NCBI GenBank assembly: GCA_002314855.1
Contig: DCHQ01000094.1
Span: forward strand, 10,941 to 25,785
Direction: 5' to 3'
DNA: 14,845 bases
Source of the DNA: Lachnospiraceae bacterium UBA1748
GTDB lineage: Bacteria > Bacillota > Clostridia > Lachnospirales > Lachnospiraceae
In this document: positions 1 through 7,938 of the stretch, in pieces
Layout: every line of letters starts with the position of its first letter
How positions within the stretch are numbered: position 1 is the stretch's first letter
Position numbers and translations under genes: made by a program
The notes under the pieces: generated by a model
What the model saw: only the letters and a program-made list of their open reading frames with translations
Databases searched by the model: none
Told to the model about the DNA's origin: nothing

Positions 1-279
1 TTAAAGGGTCGTATTCATTTTGCTCACGTACGTAATCTTAAATTTAATTCACAGGATGATTTCGAAGAGTCTGCCCATTTATCAGCTGACGGAGACTTTG
101 ATATGTACGAAATTATGAAGGCTCTCTATGATATAGGCTTTACAGGATATATCAGGCCAGACCATGGTCGTATGATATGGGATGAGGTTGCTATGCCAGG
201 TTATGGACTTTATGACAGAGCACTTGGAGCAACATATCTTAATGGTTTATGGGAAGCAATTGTAAAAGCCAATTCGTAA
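1..279 (+). CDS. uxuA: Mannonate dehydratase, C-terminal part (5' end outside window)
   Basis: This is the last 92 codons of D-mannonate dehydratase, which removes water from D-mannonate to give 2-keto-3-deoxygluconate in the glucuronate branch of hexuronate catabolism (cytoplasmic, metal dependent). The frame is open from base 1 and ends in TAA at 277-279. Family signatures are visible: IHFAHVRN near the left edge, ESAHL followed by DFDMYEIMKAL, the metal-site region RPDHGR, and GYGLYDRALGATYLNGLWEA close to the C terminus. The C terminus looks complete. The next gene encodes the preceding enzyme of the same pathway and starts 22 nt downstream, so the two are almost certainly one transcript. 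The promoter lies outside the window. Identification is by recognised motifs; only about a quarter of the usual protein is present. Confidence 0.93.
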   Translation, partial: LKGRIHFAHVRNLKFNSQDDFEESAHLSADGDFDMYEIMKALYDIGFTGYIRPDHGRMIWDEVAMPGYGLYDRALGATYLNGLWEAIVKANS

Positions 280-301
280 TTAAGCATAAAAGGTGAAATA
301 A

Positions 302-1846
302 ATGAAACTTACTTTAGAAGGATTAAAAGATACTAGTGCCTGGGAGAATGCAGGTGTAAAGCTTCCAGGATTTGATATTGATGATATTAAGAAAAATACA
401 TATGATAGACCATTTTGGATTCATTTTGGTGCAGGTAATATTTTCCGTGCATTCCAGGCAAGATGTGTGCAGAATTTATTAAATTCTGGAGATATTGATG
501 CTGGATTAGTATGTGCTGAAGGTTTTGATTATCAGATTATTGATAAGATTAATTATCCATATGATAATCTTAGTCTTGTTGCGACCCTAAAGGGAAGCGG
601 AGATATCAATCTAGACGTTGTTGCTTCTGTAACAGAATCGCTTAAGCTTGATGCTAATCATATTGATATGGAAAGACTTAAAGCTATATTTAGCAAGGAA
701 TCTCTCCAAATGGTTACATTTACCATTACTGAGAAGGGGTATGCTCCGTCTAAATATATGGAGAATGTTATGAGCCTTCTTCTTCACAGATACAATCAGG
801 GGGCACTACCAATTGCAATGGTTAGTATGGATAACTGCTCGCATAATGGTGATAAATTAAAAGCTATGGCTCTTCATTTTGCAGAAAAATGGATTGCAGA
901 AGGCAAAACTGATTCTGGTTATATGGATTATATAACAGGTGATAAGGTATCTTTCCCTTGGACTATGATTGATAAGATTACTCCTAGACCAGATGAAAGT
1001 GTTATGAAGATGCTTAGTGATAAAGGTATTGAAGATATGGCTCCTGTTATCACTGATATGAATACATATGTTGCACCTTTTGTTAACGCGGAGGAATGCG
1101 AATATCTTGTTATAGAGGATTCATTCCCTAATGGCAGACCTGAGCTCGAGAAAGCAGGCTTTATTTTTACAGATAGAGAAACCGTTGATAAGGTAGAACG
1201 TATGAAGGTATGTACTTGCCTTAATCCACTTCATACTTGTCTTGCTATATATGGATGCCTTCTTGGATTTACTAAGATATCTGAAGAGATGAAAGATTCA
1301 GATCTTCGTACAATGGTTGAAATAATCGGACATAAGGAAGGAATGCCAGTTGTTACTGATCCAGGTGTTATTAGTCCTGAAAGTTTTCTTTCTGATGTAC
1401 TTAACGAAAGAATTCCTAATCCATTTATGCCTGATACACCACAGCGTATAGCAACTGATACTTCTCAGAAGCTTCCTATTCGTTTTGGTGAAACAGTTAA
1501 GAGATATATAGAATCTGATACTCTTAATGTTAATGATCTCAAGCTTATCCCTCTTGTTTATGCAGGTTGGATTAGATATCTTATGGGAATTGATGATAAT
1601 GGTAATGAATTTACACCTAGTTCAGATCCTATGCTTGAGAGCTTGAAGCCTATTACAAGTAAGTTACAGCTTGGAAATAATACTGATAATGCTAGCGTGC
1701 TCGAAACTCTTCTTCATGATTCTAGTATTTGGGGAGTTGATTTATTCGACGCTGGTCTTGCAGAAACTGTTCTTACCAACTTTGCATTATTAAATGAGGG
1801 TAAAGGCTCTATAAGAAATACAATTCATAATTTTGTGACTAAATAA
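302..1846 (+). CDS. uxuB: Fructuronate reductase (D-mannonate oxidoreductase), mannitol dehydrogenase family
   Basis: A 514-residue NAD-dependent polyol/uronate dehydrogenase that interconverts D-fructuronate and D-mannonate, the step just before UxuA. The N-terminal Rossmann region includes WIHFGAGNIFRAF (about residues 39-51). Family motifs follow: SMDNCSHNGDKL (175-186), FPWTMIDKITPRP (218-230), and the catalytic K-x5-N-x2-H pattern at K302, N308 and H311, then the all-alpha C-terminal domain. The length suits the family. The ATG at 302 follows an AAGGTG ribosome binding site a few bases upstream. Mannitol or altronate dehydrogenase (UxaB) would share the fold, but the uxuA neighbour argues for fructuronate reductase. 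It has no signal peptide, so it is cytoplasmic. A hairpin just after its stop may limit read-through to the glycosidase gene. Confidence 0.9.
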   Translation: MKLTLEGLKDTSAWENAGVKLPGFDIDDIKKNTYDRPFWIHFGAGNIFRAFQARCVQNLLNSGDIDAGLVCAEGFDYQIIDKINYPYDNLSLVATLKGSGDINLDVVASVTESLKLDANHIDMERLKAIFSKESLQMVTFTITEKGYAPSKYMENVMSLLLHRYNQGALPIAMVSMDNCSHNGDKLKAMALHFAEKWIAEGKTDSGYMDYITGDKVSFPWTMIDKITPRPDESVMKMLSDKGIEDMAPVITDMNTYVAPFVNAEECEYLVIEDSFPNGRPELEKAGFIFTDRETVDKVERMKVCTCLNPLHTCLAIYGCLLGFTKISEEMKDSDLRTMVEIIGHKEGMPVVTDPGVISPESFLSDVLNERIPNPFMPDTPQRIATDTSQKLPIRFGETVKRYIESDTLNVNDLKLIPLVYAGWIRYLMGIDDNGNEFTPSSDPMLESLKPITSKLQLGNNTDNASVLETLLHDSSIWGVDLFDAGLAETVLTNFALLNEGKGSIRNTIHNFVTK

Positions 1847-1850
1847 ATTA

Positions 1851-1886
1851 ATACCTATGAAAGTTCTCTTGTTCTTTCATAGGTAT
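1851..1886 (+). terminator. Hairpin after uxuB, possible partial terminator or processing site
   Basis: Perfect 13-bp inverted repeat: left arm 1851-1863 (ATACCTATGAAAG), right arm 1874-1886, with a 10-nt loop. It begins 4 nt after the uxuB stop. The 3' side reads CTTATGTTTAAT rather than a clean run of T, so it is a weak candidate for full intrinsic termination. It could instead stabilise the uxuA-uxuB mRNA or reduce read-through into the GH115 gene. Confidence 0.7.
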
Positions 1887-1913
1887 CTTATGTTTAATAG
1901 TATAAAAATAATT

Positions 1914-1919
1914 TATAAT
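1914..1919 (+). promoter_or_regulatory. Possible -10 element upstream of the GH115 gene
   Basis: TATAAT lies 30 nt before the GH115 start codon, after the hairpin. At a spacing of 17 the upstream hexamer is TGTTTA (1891-1896), a poor -35, so a promoter here would be weak or activator dependent. The surrounding sequence is very AT-rich, so a chance match is possible. Confidence 0.35.
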
Positions 1920-1949
1920 AAAATTAAGAAATAATAGGAGATATTAATA

Positions 1950-4790
1950 ATGTGTTTTCAGATTAATTCAAGTGACATATTAGAAGGCAAACTTGCTTTT
2001 GTATGTGGTGATAACGAATATAGTGGTGTCAAGAAAGTTGCTGGTTACGTATGTGACGATATGGAAAAAGTATTTTCAGTTAGACCTGCGATTACTAAAA
2101 CTAAAGTGGCTAAAAGCATAGTAGTAGCAACTATTAATGTATCTGATATACTTGGCGACGTTGTAATAGATGTTTCTGATATAGAAGGCAAGAGAGAATG
2201 CTTTAAGATGTGTCAGAGTGCAGATGGCTGCACTTTATATATCTTAGGCAGCGACAAACGTGGTACTATTTATGGTTTATTTCATTTATCTGAGTTACTC
2301 GGTGTATCTCCATTTGTTGATTGGCTTGATGTAATGCCTGCTAAAAAGGAAGTTGTTAATTTACATGATGCAGATATGATTACATCAAAAGAGCCTTCAG
2401 TTCGTTTTCGTGGATTTTTTATTAATGATGAATGGCCTGCATTTGGAAACTGGACATTACATCATTTTGATGGCATAAATGCCAAGTGTTACGAGCAGAT
2501 TTTTAAGGTTCTTCTTCGTATGAAGGGTAACTATTTATGGCCTGCAATGTGGACTGGCCGTTTTGCAGTGGATGGTCCAGGACTTCTTAGTGCTGATCTT
2601 GCTGATGAACTTGGTGTTGTTATGGGTATGTCTCATCATGAGCCTTGCCTAAGACACGGCGAAGAGTATAAGTATCTTCGTGGCAAAGATTCTATCTATG
2701 GTGATGCATGGGATTTTAGATCTAACAGGGAAGGAATCACAAGATTCTGGGAAGATGGACTAAAGCGTAATGGTATGTACGAAAATGTTATTACTGTTGG
2801 TATGCGTGGAGAATTTGATTCAACAATACTTGGCGAAAATGCTACGCTTCAGGATAACATTGATTTGCTTAGAGATGTACTTGTATGTCAGAATCAGTTA
2901 ATAAAGAAATACGTCAATGAAGATCTTGATAAGGTTCCAAGAATGCTTGCATTATACAAGGAAGTAGAACCATTTTTCTACGGTGATGAGAATTCAGTGG
3001 GCCTTATAGGTAGTGAAGAACTCGAAGGCGTAACTCTTATGCTTTGTGATGATAATCATGGTAATCTTCGAACACTTCCTGATGATTCGATGCGTAATCA
3101 CAAGGGTGGATACGGTATGTATTATCATTTTGATTATCATGGTTCACCGGTTTCTTATGAATGGGTTAATTCATCATCGCTTCATAAAACTTGGGAGCAG
3201 ATGACTAATGCATATGAATTTGGTATTAGAGATTTATGGATCGTAAATGTTGGTGATATTTTCTCAACTGAGTTTCCTTTATCATTCTTTATGTCTATGG
3301 CTTACGATTATGATAAATGGGGAATCAGTAATATAAATAGCGCTGCTGATTATACAAAATATTTTGTTAATACTAACTTCCCAGAAGCTGATGAAACAAA
3401 AAAGAATGAGATAGTAGCTCTACTTGAAGGTTATACACGTATTGCTCATATACGTCGTCCTGAACATATGAGTGATAAGGTATATGCTCCAATGGCATAT
3501 AGAGAAAGAGAAGAACTGTATGCAAAATGTACTGATTTAATGAATAGAGCCAAGAATATATACAATAATGATTATTCATGGCCATTTTATGAAATTGTAT
3601 ATTATCCTCTTATGGCTAATCTTAATGTTCAAAAGCTATGGCTTGATACTACCTATAACCATTTCCTTGCTGGTATAGGTTCAAGCAAAACAGGTGAAAT
3701 AGCTGATAAGATAGAAGAAGCTTTAGCATTAGACGAAGATATTGTAAATGAATTACATTCAGCCCATGATAGTAAGTGGTATGGAATGGGACTTTCAGAG
3801 CATATCGGATTCAACAACTGGAACGAAGAAGAATGTCGTTACCCTGTTATTCATAGATTAAAACCAGGTAATAAGCCTCGTATTGCTGTTGTTATTCCTG
3901 AAAATGGACAAACCAGCGAGGGTGGTGACTGGACCAAGAAGAAGCTTGTTCTTCCTGATTTTGCAAGATATAACTGTAATAGTGCCAGTATATATCTTGT
4001 TTCAACTGGTAAAGCAGAAGGCGAGTATAGTGTTGTCATTAATGATGATTGTATAAGCGCATCTGTGTTAGAAGGTAAAGTTGAAACAGGCGAAATTGTC
4101 GAAGTTATACTTTCTCTTGATCGTAGTAAGATAAAGCCTGGTCAAACACTGGCTAGCGTTATGTTTGCCAATAAAATGATGCATACAACCGTTGAGATAC
4201 TTCTTCCTAAGATTGTTAATGAAGATATTCCAGCTGGTACATATGTATTTAATGATGATTACATCTCAATTGAAGCTGATGGTTATAGTAATCTTAAGTC
4301 TGGTAAGAACGATACAGGAGAGGATGCTAAATTCCAGTTATTAGATGATTTTGGTAAGACAAAATGTGGACTTAAAGTATTCCCTGTTACAGGCTCATAT
4401 TATAATACAGATAATAAACCAACAGTTTCATACTCATTCTTTACAGATGAGCCAGGCGATTATCAGGTAGATATGTATATTGCTCCAACTAATCCTGTTT
4501 ATCGCGACAATAAGCTCCAAATAGCATATAATTGTAATGATAATAACGGAATGGTAGATGCATTCTATAAAGAGTACAAGATTGATGACAAGTGTATGTA
4601 CTGGTGTCAGGGTGCTCTTGATAATATCAGAGTATTAACTGTAGATATTAATTGCGTAAATGGTATTAATAAACTTAATATTAGTCCGCTTAGTCCAGGA
4701 ATGGTTCTCGAGAAAGTTGTAATCTATAAGAGCGGAAGAAAGCCTCAGGCTTCTTATCTTGGACCAAAAGAAACATGGAAGATTAATTAA
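1950..4790 (+). CDS. GH115 alpha-glucuronidase, cytoplasmic
   Basis: A 946-residue glycoside hydrolase of family GH115. Characterised members remove glucuronic acid or 4-O-methylglucuronic acid from xylose residues of xylan and xylo-oligosaccharides. An N-terminal alpha/beta domain (about 1-145) precedes a TIM-barrel catalytic region with family blocks RGFFINDEWPAFGNW (from about 150), GNYLWPAMWTGRF, GMRGEFDSTI, CDDNHGNLRTLP, YYHFDYHGSPVSYEW and NVGDIFSTEFPLSFF (433-444). A helical region follows. A C-terminal beta domain like the GH115 C-terminal module runs from about 770 to the end. There is no signal peptide or anchor (N terminus MCFQINSSDILEGK), so it acts on imported oligosaccharides. 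AGGAG at 1936-1940 fixes the start. The esterase gene begins 17 nt downstream and the released uronate can feed UxuB/UxuA upstream. Family assignment is firm; exact substrate is inferred. Confidence 0.92.
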   Translation: MCFQINSSDILEGKLAFVCGDNEYSGVKKVAGYVCDDMEKVFSVRPAITKTKVAKSIVVATINVSDILGDVVIDVSDIEGKRECFKMCQSADGCTLYILGSDKRGTIYGLFHLSELLGVSPFVDWLDVMPAKKEVVNLHDADMITSKEPSVRFRGFFINDEWPAFGNWTLHHFDGINAKCYEQIFKVLLRMKGNYLWPAMWTGRFAVDGPGLLSADLADELGVVMGMSHHEPCLRHGEEYKYLRGKDSIYGDAWDFRSNREGITRFWEDGLKRNGMYENVITVGMRGEFDSTILGENATLQDNIDLLRDVLVCQNQLIKKYVNEDLDKVPRMLALYKEVEPFFYGDENSVGLIGSEELEGVTLMLCDDNHGNLRTLPDDSMRNHKGGYGMYYHFDYHGSPVSYEWVNSSSLHKTWEQMTNAYEFGIRDLWIVNVGDIFSTEFPLSFFMSMAYDYDKWGISNINSAADYTKYFVNTNFPEADETKKNEIVALLEGYTRIAHIRRPEHMSDKVYAPMAYREREELYAKCTDLMNRAKNIYNNDYSWPFYEIVYYPLMANLNVQKLWLDTTYNHFLAGIGSSKTGEIADKIEEALALDEDIVNELHSAHDSKWYGMGLSEHIGFNNWNEEECRYPVIHRLKPGNKPRIAVVIPENGQTSEGGDWTKKKLVLPDFARYNCNSASIYLVSTGKAEGEYSVVINDDCISASVLEGKVETGEIVEVILSLDRSKIKPGQTLASVMFANKMMHTTVEILLPKIVNEDIPAGTYVFNDDYISIEADGYSNLKSGKNDTGEDAKFQLLDDFGKTKCGLKVFPVTGSYYNTDNKPTVSYSFFTDEPGDYQVDMYIAPTNPVYRDNKLQIAYNCNDNNGMVDAFYKEYKIDDKCMYWCQGALDNIRVLTVDINCVNGINKLNISPLSPGMVLEKVVIYKSGRKPQASYLGPKETWKIN

Positions 4791-4807
4791 TTATTAGGAG
4801 ACGATTA

Positions 4808-6430
4808 ATGAGCAATTTAAAATTACCTAGAATGCTTGGAAATGGTGCTATTATCCAAAGAGATAAGCCTATTCATATATGGGGATGGTCAATAGGTGAA
4901 AGTGTACAGATAGTACTATCAGATCAGAAAAACACTGTACCAGTAATTGATGGAAAATTTGACACTTATCTAGATGCAATGAAGGCTGGTGGACCTTATT
5001 CTCTTACTGTTTCTGACGAGAAGGAGAGTATTACCAGTGAAGATATTTATATTGGAGAAGTACTTCAACTTGTGGGTCAGTCCAATATTGAGTTTCCTAT
5101 GTACAGAGTAAGAGATATGTATCCTGAAGAATTTGAGGATATGAACAATACTTTTATTCGTGAATTTAAAATACCTGAGCATCCAGAATATTTAGGACCT
5201 ATCGAGGAGCATGTTGCTGGTGAATGGAAATGTGTAACACCTGAAAGCTTCCCTATGATGTCTGTTATTGGATATTTTACAGCAAAAAAAATAACTGCTG
5301 AAACAGGAGTACATGTTGGACTTCTTAATACAACAATGGGTGGCTCGCCTATTGAATGTTGGATGAGCGCTGAGATGCTTGCTGGTTATGATGAAATACT
5401 AGCAGAAGCTGAAAAATACAAGGATCCTGATTATGTAAAAAATATTCTGGATAAAAATGTTAAGATTTCAGAAAATTGGTACGGACCACTTGCAACTAAA
5501 GATGAAGGTAACGTAAATAATTGGATGAACGAAGATACCGATACTTCCGATTGGAAAGATGTTGATATTCCATTTTTCTTCAAGGATCACAGTGAGCTAA
5601 AAGGGTTTGTTGGTTCTATATGGTTCAAGAAAAAGTTTAATGTTCCAGCTAATCTTGCCGGGAAAGAACTTCCATTGTGGTTTGGAGTAATGGTTGATAG
5701 CGATATTATATATGTTAATGGCAAGCAGGTAGGAACAACTCCTTATGTATATCCTCCAAGACGTTATACAGTGCCTGCTGGACTTCTTCGAGAGGGCGAG
5801 AATGATATTACTGTTTGCCTTCGCGTAGAAAAAGGACATGGACGTTTTACACCGGGAAAGATATATGGAATTCTTTCTAATATAGGTCGACGTGTTATGC
5901 GAGACTGTTTTTTTGAAGAGTTAGAAGGTGTTGATGAAGTAATTAAGCTTGATGGATCATGGAAGTACAAGATAGGTACTACGATGCCTCGTAATGAGGA
6001 TATGATTTTTGCTAGCTGGAAACCAACTGCACTTTATAATGGTATGTTATATCCTTGCTTTAAGCATGCTGTTCGTGGACTTATTTGGTACCAGGGTGAA
6101 AGCAATTGCGATTATTATGATATATATCATGATGAGTTTACAAAGATGATTAATGGCTTTAGAGATAACTGGGGTGATAAAAATCTTCCAGTATATTATA
6201 TTCAGTTACCTAACTTCATTGATTATGTATATGAAGAGGGCGACAGACCAATTCCAGAAGAATCATTCTGGGTTAAAATGCAGCGTACTCAAGCCGAGTG
6301 TCAGGATATTCCTAATTCGCATATGGTTGTATCCATTGGTACAGGAGAGGACAACGATTTACATCCTCAGGGTAAGAAACCTGTTGCTGAAGAAATTGCA
6401 AAACTAATCATTCAAGATATTAATAAGTAA
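4808..6430 (+). CDS. SGNH carbohydrate acetylesterase, sialate-O-acetylesterase (SASA) type
   Basis: A 540-residue SGNH esterase of the sialate O-acetylesterase family, members of which also deacetylate plant polysaccharides. A short N-terminal beta domain (about 1-80) leads to the nucleophile block VGQSNIEFP with S92. TTMGGSPIECWMS is the glycine block and IWYQGESN (426-433) the asparagine block. The catalytic acid/His pair sits near the C terminus in DNDLHPQGKK (D517, H519). The catalytic core is interrupted at about 237-347 by a jelly-roll domain resembling the sugar-binding domain of GH2 enzymes (GSIWFKKKFNVP, YVNGKQVG, LREGENDITV), a common arrangement here. There is no signal peptide. 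GGAG is well placed before the ATG. Coupling to GH115 suggests its target is acetylated glucuronoxylan oligosaccharides rather than sialic acid; this is inference from context. Confidence 0.85.
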   Translation: MSNLKLPRMLGNGAIIQRDKPIHIWGWSIGESVQIVLSDQKNTVPVIDGKFDTYLDAMKAGGPYSLTVSDEKESITSEDIYIGEVLQLVGQSNIEFPMYRVRDMYPEEFEDMNNTFIREFKIPEHPEYLGPIEEHVAGEWKCVTPESFPMMSVIGYFTAKKITAETGVHVGLLNTTMGGSPIECWMSAEMLAGYDEILAEAEKYKDPDYVKNILDKNVKISENWYGPLATKDEGNVNNWMNEDTDTSDWKDVDIPFFFKDHSELKGFVGSIWFKKKFNVPANLAGKELPLWFGVMVDSDIIYVNGKQVGTTPYVYPPRRYTVPAGLLREGENDITVCLRVEKGHGRFTPGKIYGILSNIGRRVMRDCFFEELEGVDEVIKLDGSWKYKIGTTMPRNEDMIFASWKPTALYNGMLYPCFKHAVRGLIWYQGESNCDYYDIYHDEFTKMINGFRDNWGDKNLPVYYIQLPNFIDYVYEEGDRPIPEESFWVKMQRTQAECQDIPNSHMVVSIGTGEDNDLHPQGKKPVAEEIAKLIIQDINK

Positions 6431-6434
6431 TATA

Positions 6435-6471
6435 AAATCCCAGATTACTCAATTTGAATAATCTGGGATTT
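6435..6471. terminator. Bidirectional terminator between convergent genes
   Basis: Perfect 13-bp inverted repeat: left arm 6435-6447 (AAATCCCAGATTA), right arm 6459-6471, loop 6448-6458, which itself holds a short TCA/TGA pairing. Both outer flanks are A/T-rich, giving T-rich 3' sides on either strand. It lies 4 nt after the esterase stop and 2 nt from the stop of the opposing DUF4364 gene, so it can serve both operons. Confidence 0.88.
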
Positions 6472-6473
6472 AT

Positions 6474-6992
6474 TTATTGCATTAATTTGCCAATTATGAA
6501 GCTATATATATCGCTACTATTTTTATTAAAGTTTTCACAGGCTGAAATAGCAAGAGCTTCAGTCGGGAAGGATAGCGACAAGTTCATTAATTCGCCATCT
6601 TTATCTTTTGCAATGAAGTTAGCAGTATAACCAGAATCGGACTTATGATGAGAGGTTAATATTGAATGTTTCTCATTTAGCTCAGATTTCTTGGCTATAA
6701 GATATTCGTATATTTCCGATCGAACAGTTGGCGAAATTCGACTTTCTAAAGATTCAATAGTAGATGTTCCATCAACCGTTAGTGAAAGATAAGTTCTATT
6801 ATGCATAGTATTAGGCGTGATGAGCCCTTCGTCAATAAGCTCGTTGATAGCAATTTGGAGCTTAATACTATCGGTGTATCCTTTATCAAGTATATAATCG
6901 CTTATATCTGAGTTTGAAAGTGGCGATTTTGTCACCTCTATCATGTATAAAATTATTAATTTATATAATGTCGATATGTTCTGGCTGCTCAT
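6474..6992 (-). CDS. DUF4364 family protein, winged-helix N terminus
   Basis: A 172-residue protein of a family I recognise as DUF4364, common in clostridia and of unknown role. The N-terminal 75 residues (TLYKLIILYMIEVTKSPLSN, then SDYILDKGYTDSIKLQIAINELIDEGLIT) look like a winged-helix DNA-binding domain. The C-terminal half is a compact alpha/beta region. A transcription-regulator role is inferred from the fold only. There is no signal peptide or membrane segment. The chosen ATG gives a typical N terminus and is preceded on the minus strand by AGGGAAG at suitable spacing. It lies inside the 3' end of the radical SAM gene, with a 32-nt overlap, which implies co-transcription and translational coupling. 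It is the last gene of the malic enzyme operon and ends at the bidirectional hairpin. Confidence 0.82.
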   Translation of the reverse strand: MSSQNISTLYKLIILYMIEVTKSPLSNSDISDYILDKGYTDSIKLQIAINELIDEGLITPNTMHNRTYLSLTVDGTSTIESLESRISPTVRSEIYEYLIAKKSELNEKHSILTSHHKSDSGYTANFIAKDKDGELMNLSLSFPTEALAISACENFNKNSSDIYSFIIGKLMQ

Positions 6993-7935
6993 ACAATCTT
7001 CCCTGCCAAGTATTTCGTTTTTTCATTTCTGATAGTAATGTATTAAGAACATTACGTTTGTTTTTAGACCAATCTGGTGCAATAAGTTTATCCTTAGGTC
7101 CATCACCAGTAACACGGTGGATTACTATTTCTGGATTAAGTCTTTCAATGCATCCAATTAAAATATTGGTATATTCTTCCTGGGATAACACATCAAATTT
7201 ACGATCATTATAATCATTCATAAGATCTGTATCATTTAGTACGTGGAGAAGTTGTAATTTAACTCCAAATATATTAAATGTATTAAGATATTCTACGGAA
7301 GCATACATCATTTCCGTGGTTTCACCTGGTAGTCCTAGTATGAGATGAACAATGATAGGTATACCAATATTATTCAAATTAGAAACAGCCTCTTCAAAGC
7401 GAGATAATTCATAACCTCTACGTATATATATGGCTGTATCACGATGAATTGTCTGAAGTCCAAGTTCAATCCATATTAACTTTTCTTCATATTTCTCTTT
7501 AAGCGAATTTAACAACTCAAGAACGTCAGAAGATAAGCAGTCAGGTCTTGTACCAATAGATAGTCCCACACATTCTGAATCGGATAATGCTTCTTCATAC
7601 AATTTATTTAAATATTCGATGGAAGCATAAGTATTAGAATATGGCTGGAAATATGCAATATACTGAGTCCCATCAAGAGTTTTTTTGGCTATTAATTCTT
7701 TTCCTTTTTCAAGCTGAGCTAAAACTGACGGATTATTCACGTCAAAAGAAGCAGCGAACTCGCCGCTGCCTCCTTTAGAACAAAAGATACATCCTCTTGT
7801 ATCGATGGAACCATCACGATTAGGACATGTCATTCCACCATCAATAGCTATTTTGTATATTTTTTTGCCATATATACTTTTTAAGTGATAATCCAAATTG
7901 TTATATGGTTTATCATTCCATCTTTTAATTTCCAT
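6961..7935 (-). CDS. Radical SAM protein, YhcC/YtqA (TIGR01212) family
   Basis: A 324-residue radical SAM enzyme. The 4Fe-4S ligands show as C37, C49 and C52 in a C-x11-C-x2-C arrangement (TCPNRDGSIDTRGCIFC), the spacing of the YhcC/YtqA family. Next come GSGEFA, the YFQPYSNTYA block, SIGTRPDCL, WIELGLQT, and HLILGLPGET of the SAM-binding barrel. To my knowledge the YtqA subgroup (MnmL) takes part in making mnm5s2U at the tRNA wobble position in Bacillus and Streptococcus, while the role of E. coli YhcC is not established. I cannot tell the subgroups apart by eye, and the MnmM methylase partner is not adjacent. The ATG is 3 nt after the malic enzyme stop and has no good ribosome binding site, so translation is probably coupled. 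The 3' end overlaps DUF4364. Confidence 0.87.
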   Translation of the reverse strand: MEIKRWNDKPYNNLDYHLKSIYGKKIYKIAIDGGMTCPNRDGSIDTRGCIFCSKGGSGEFAASFDVNNPSVLAQLEKGKELIAKKTLDGTQYIAYFQPYSNTYASIEYLNKLYEEALSDSECVGLSIGTRPDCLSSDVLELLNSLKEKYEEKLIWIELGLQTIHRDTAIYIRRGYELSRFEEAVSNLNNIGIPIIVHLILGLPGETTEMMYASVEYLNTFNIFGVKLQLLHVLNDTDLMNDYNDRKFDVLSQEEYTNILIGCIERLNPEIVIHRVTGDGPKDKLIAPDWSKNKRNVLNTLLSEMKKRNTWQGRLYEQPEHIDII

Positions 7936-7938
7936 TGA

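Noticed and set aside
302..1846. Mannitol dehydrogenase or altronate oxidoreductase (UxaB)
   Set aside because: Same family fold, but the directly preceding uxuA and following alpha-glucuronidase favour fructuronate reductase; a small doubt remains.
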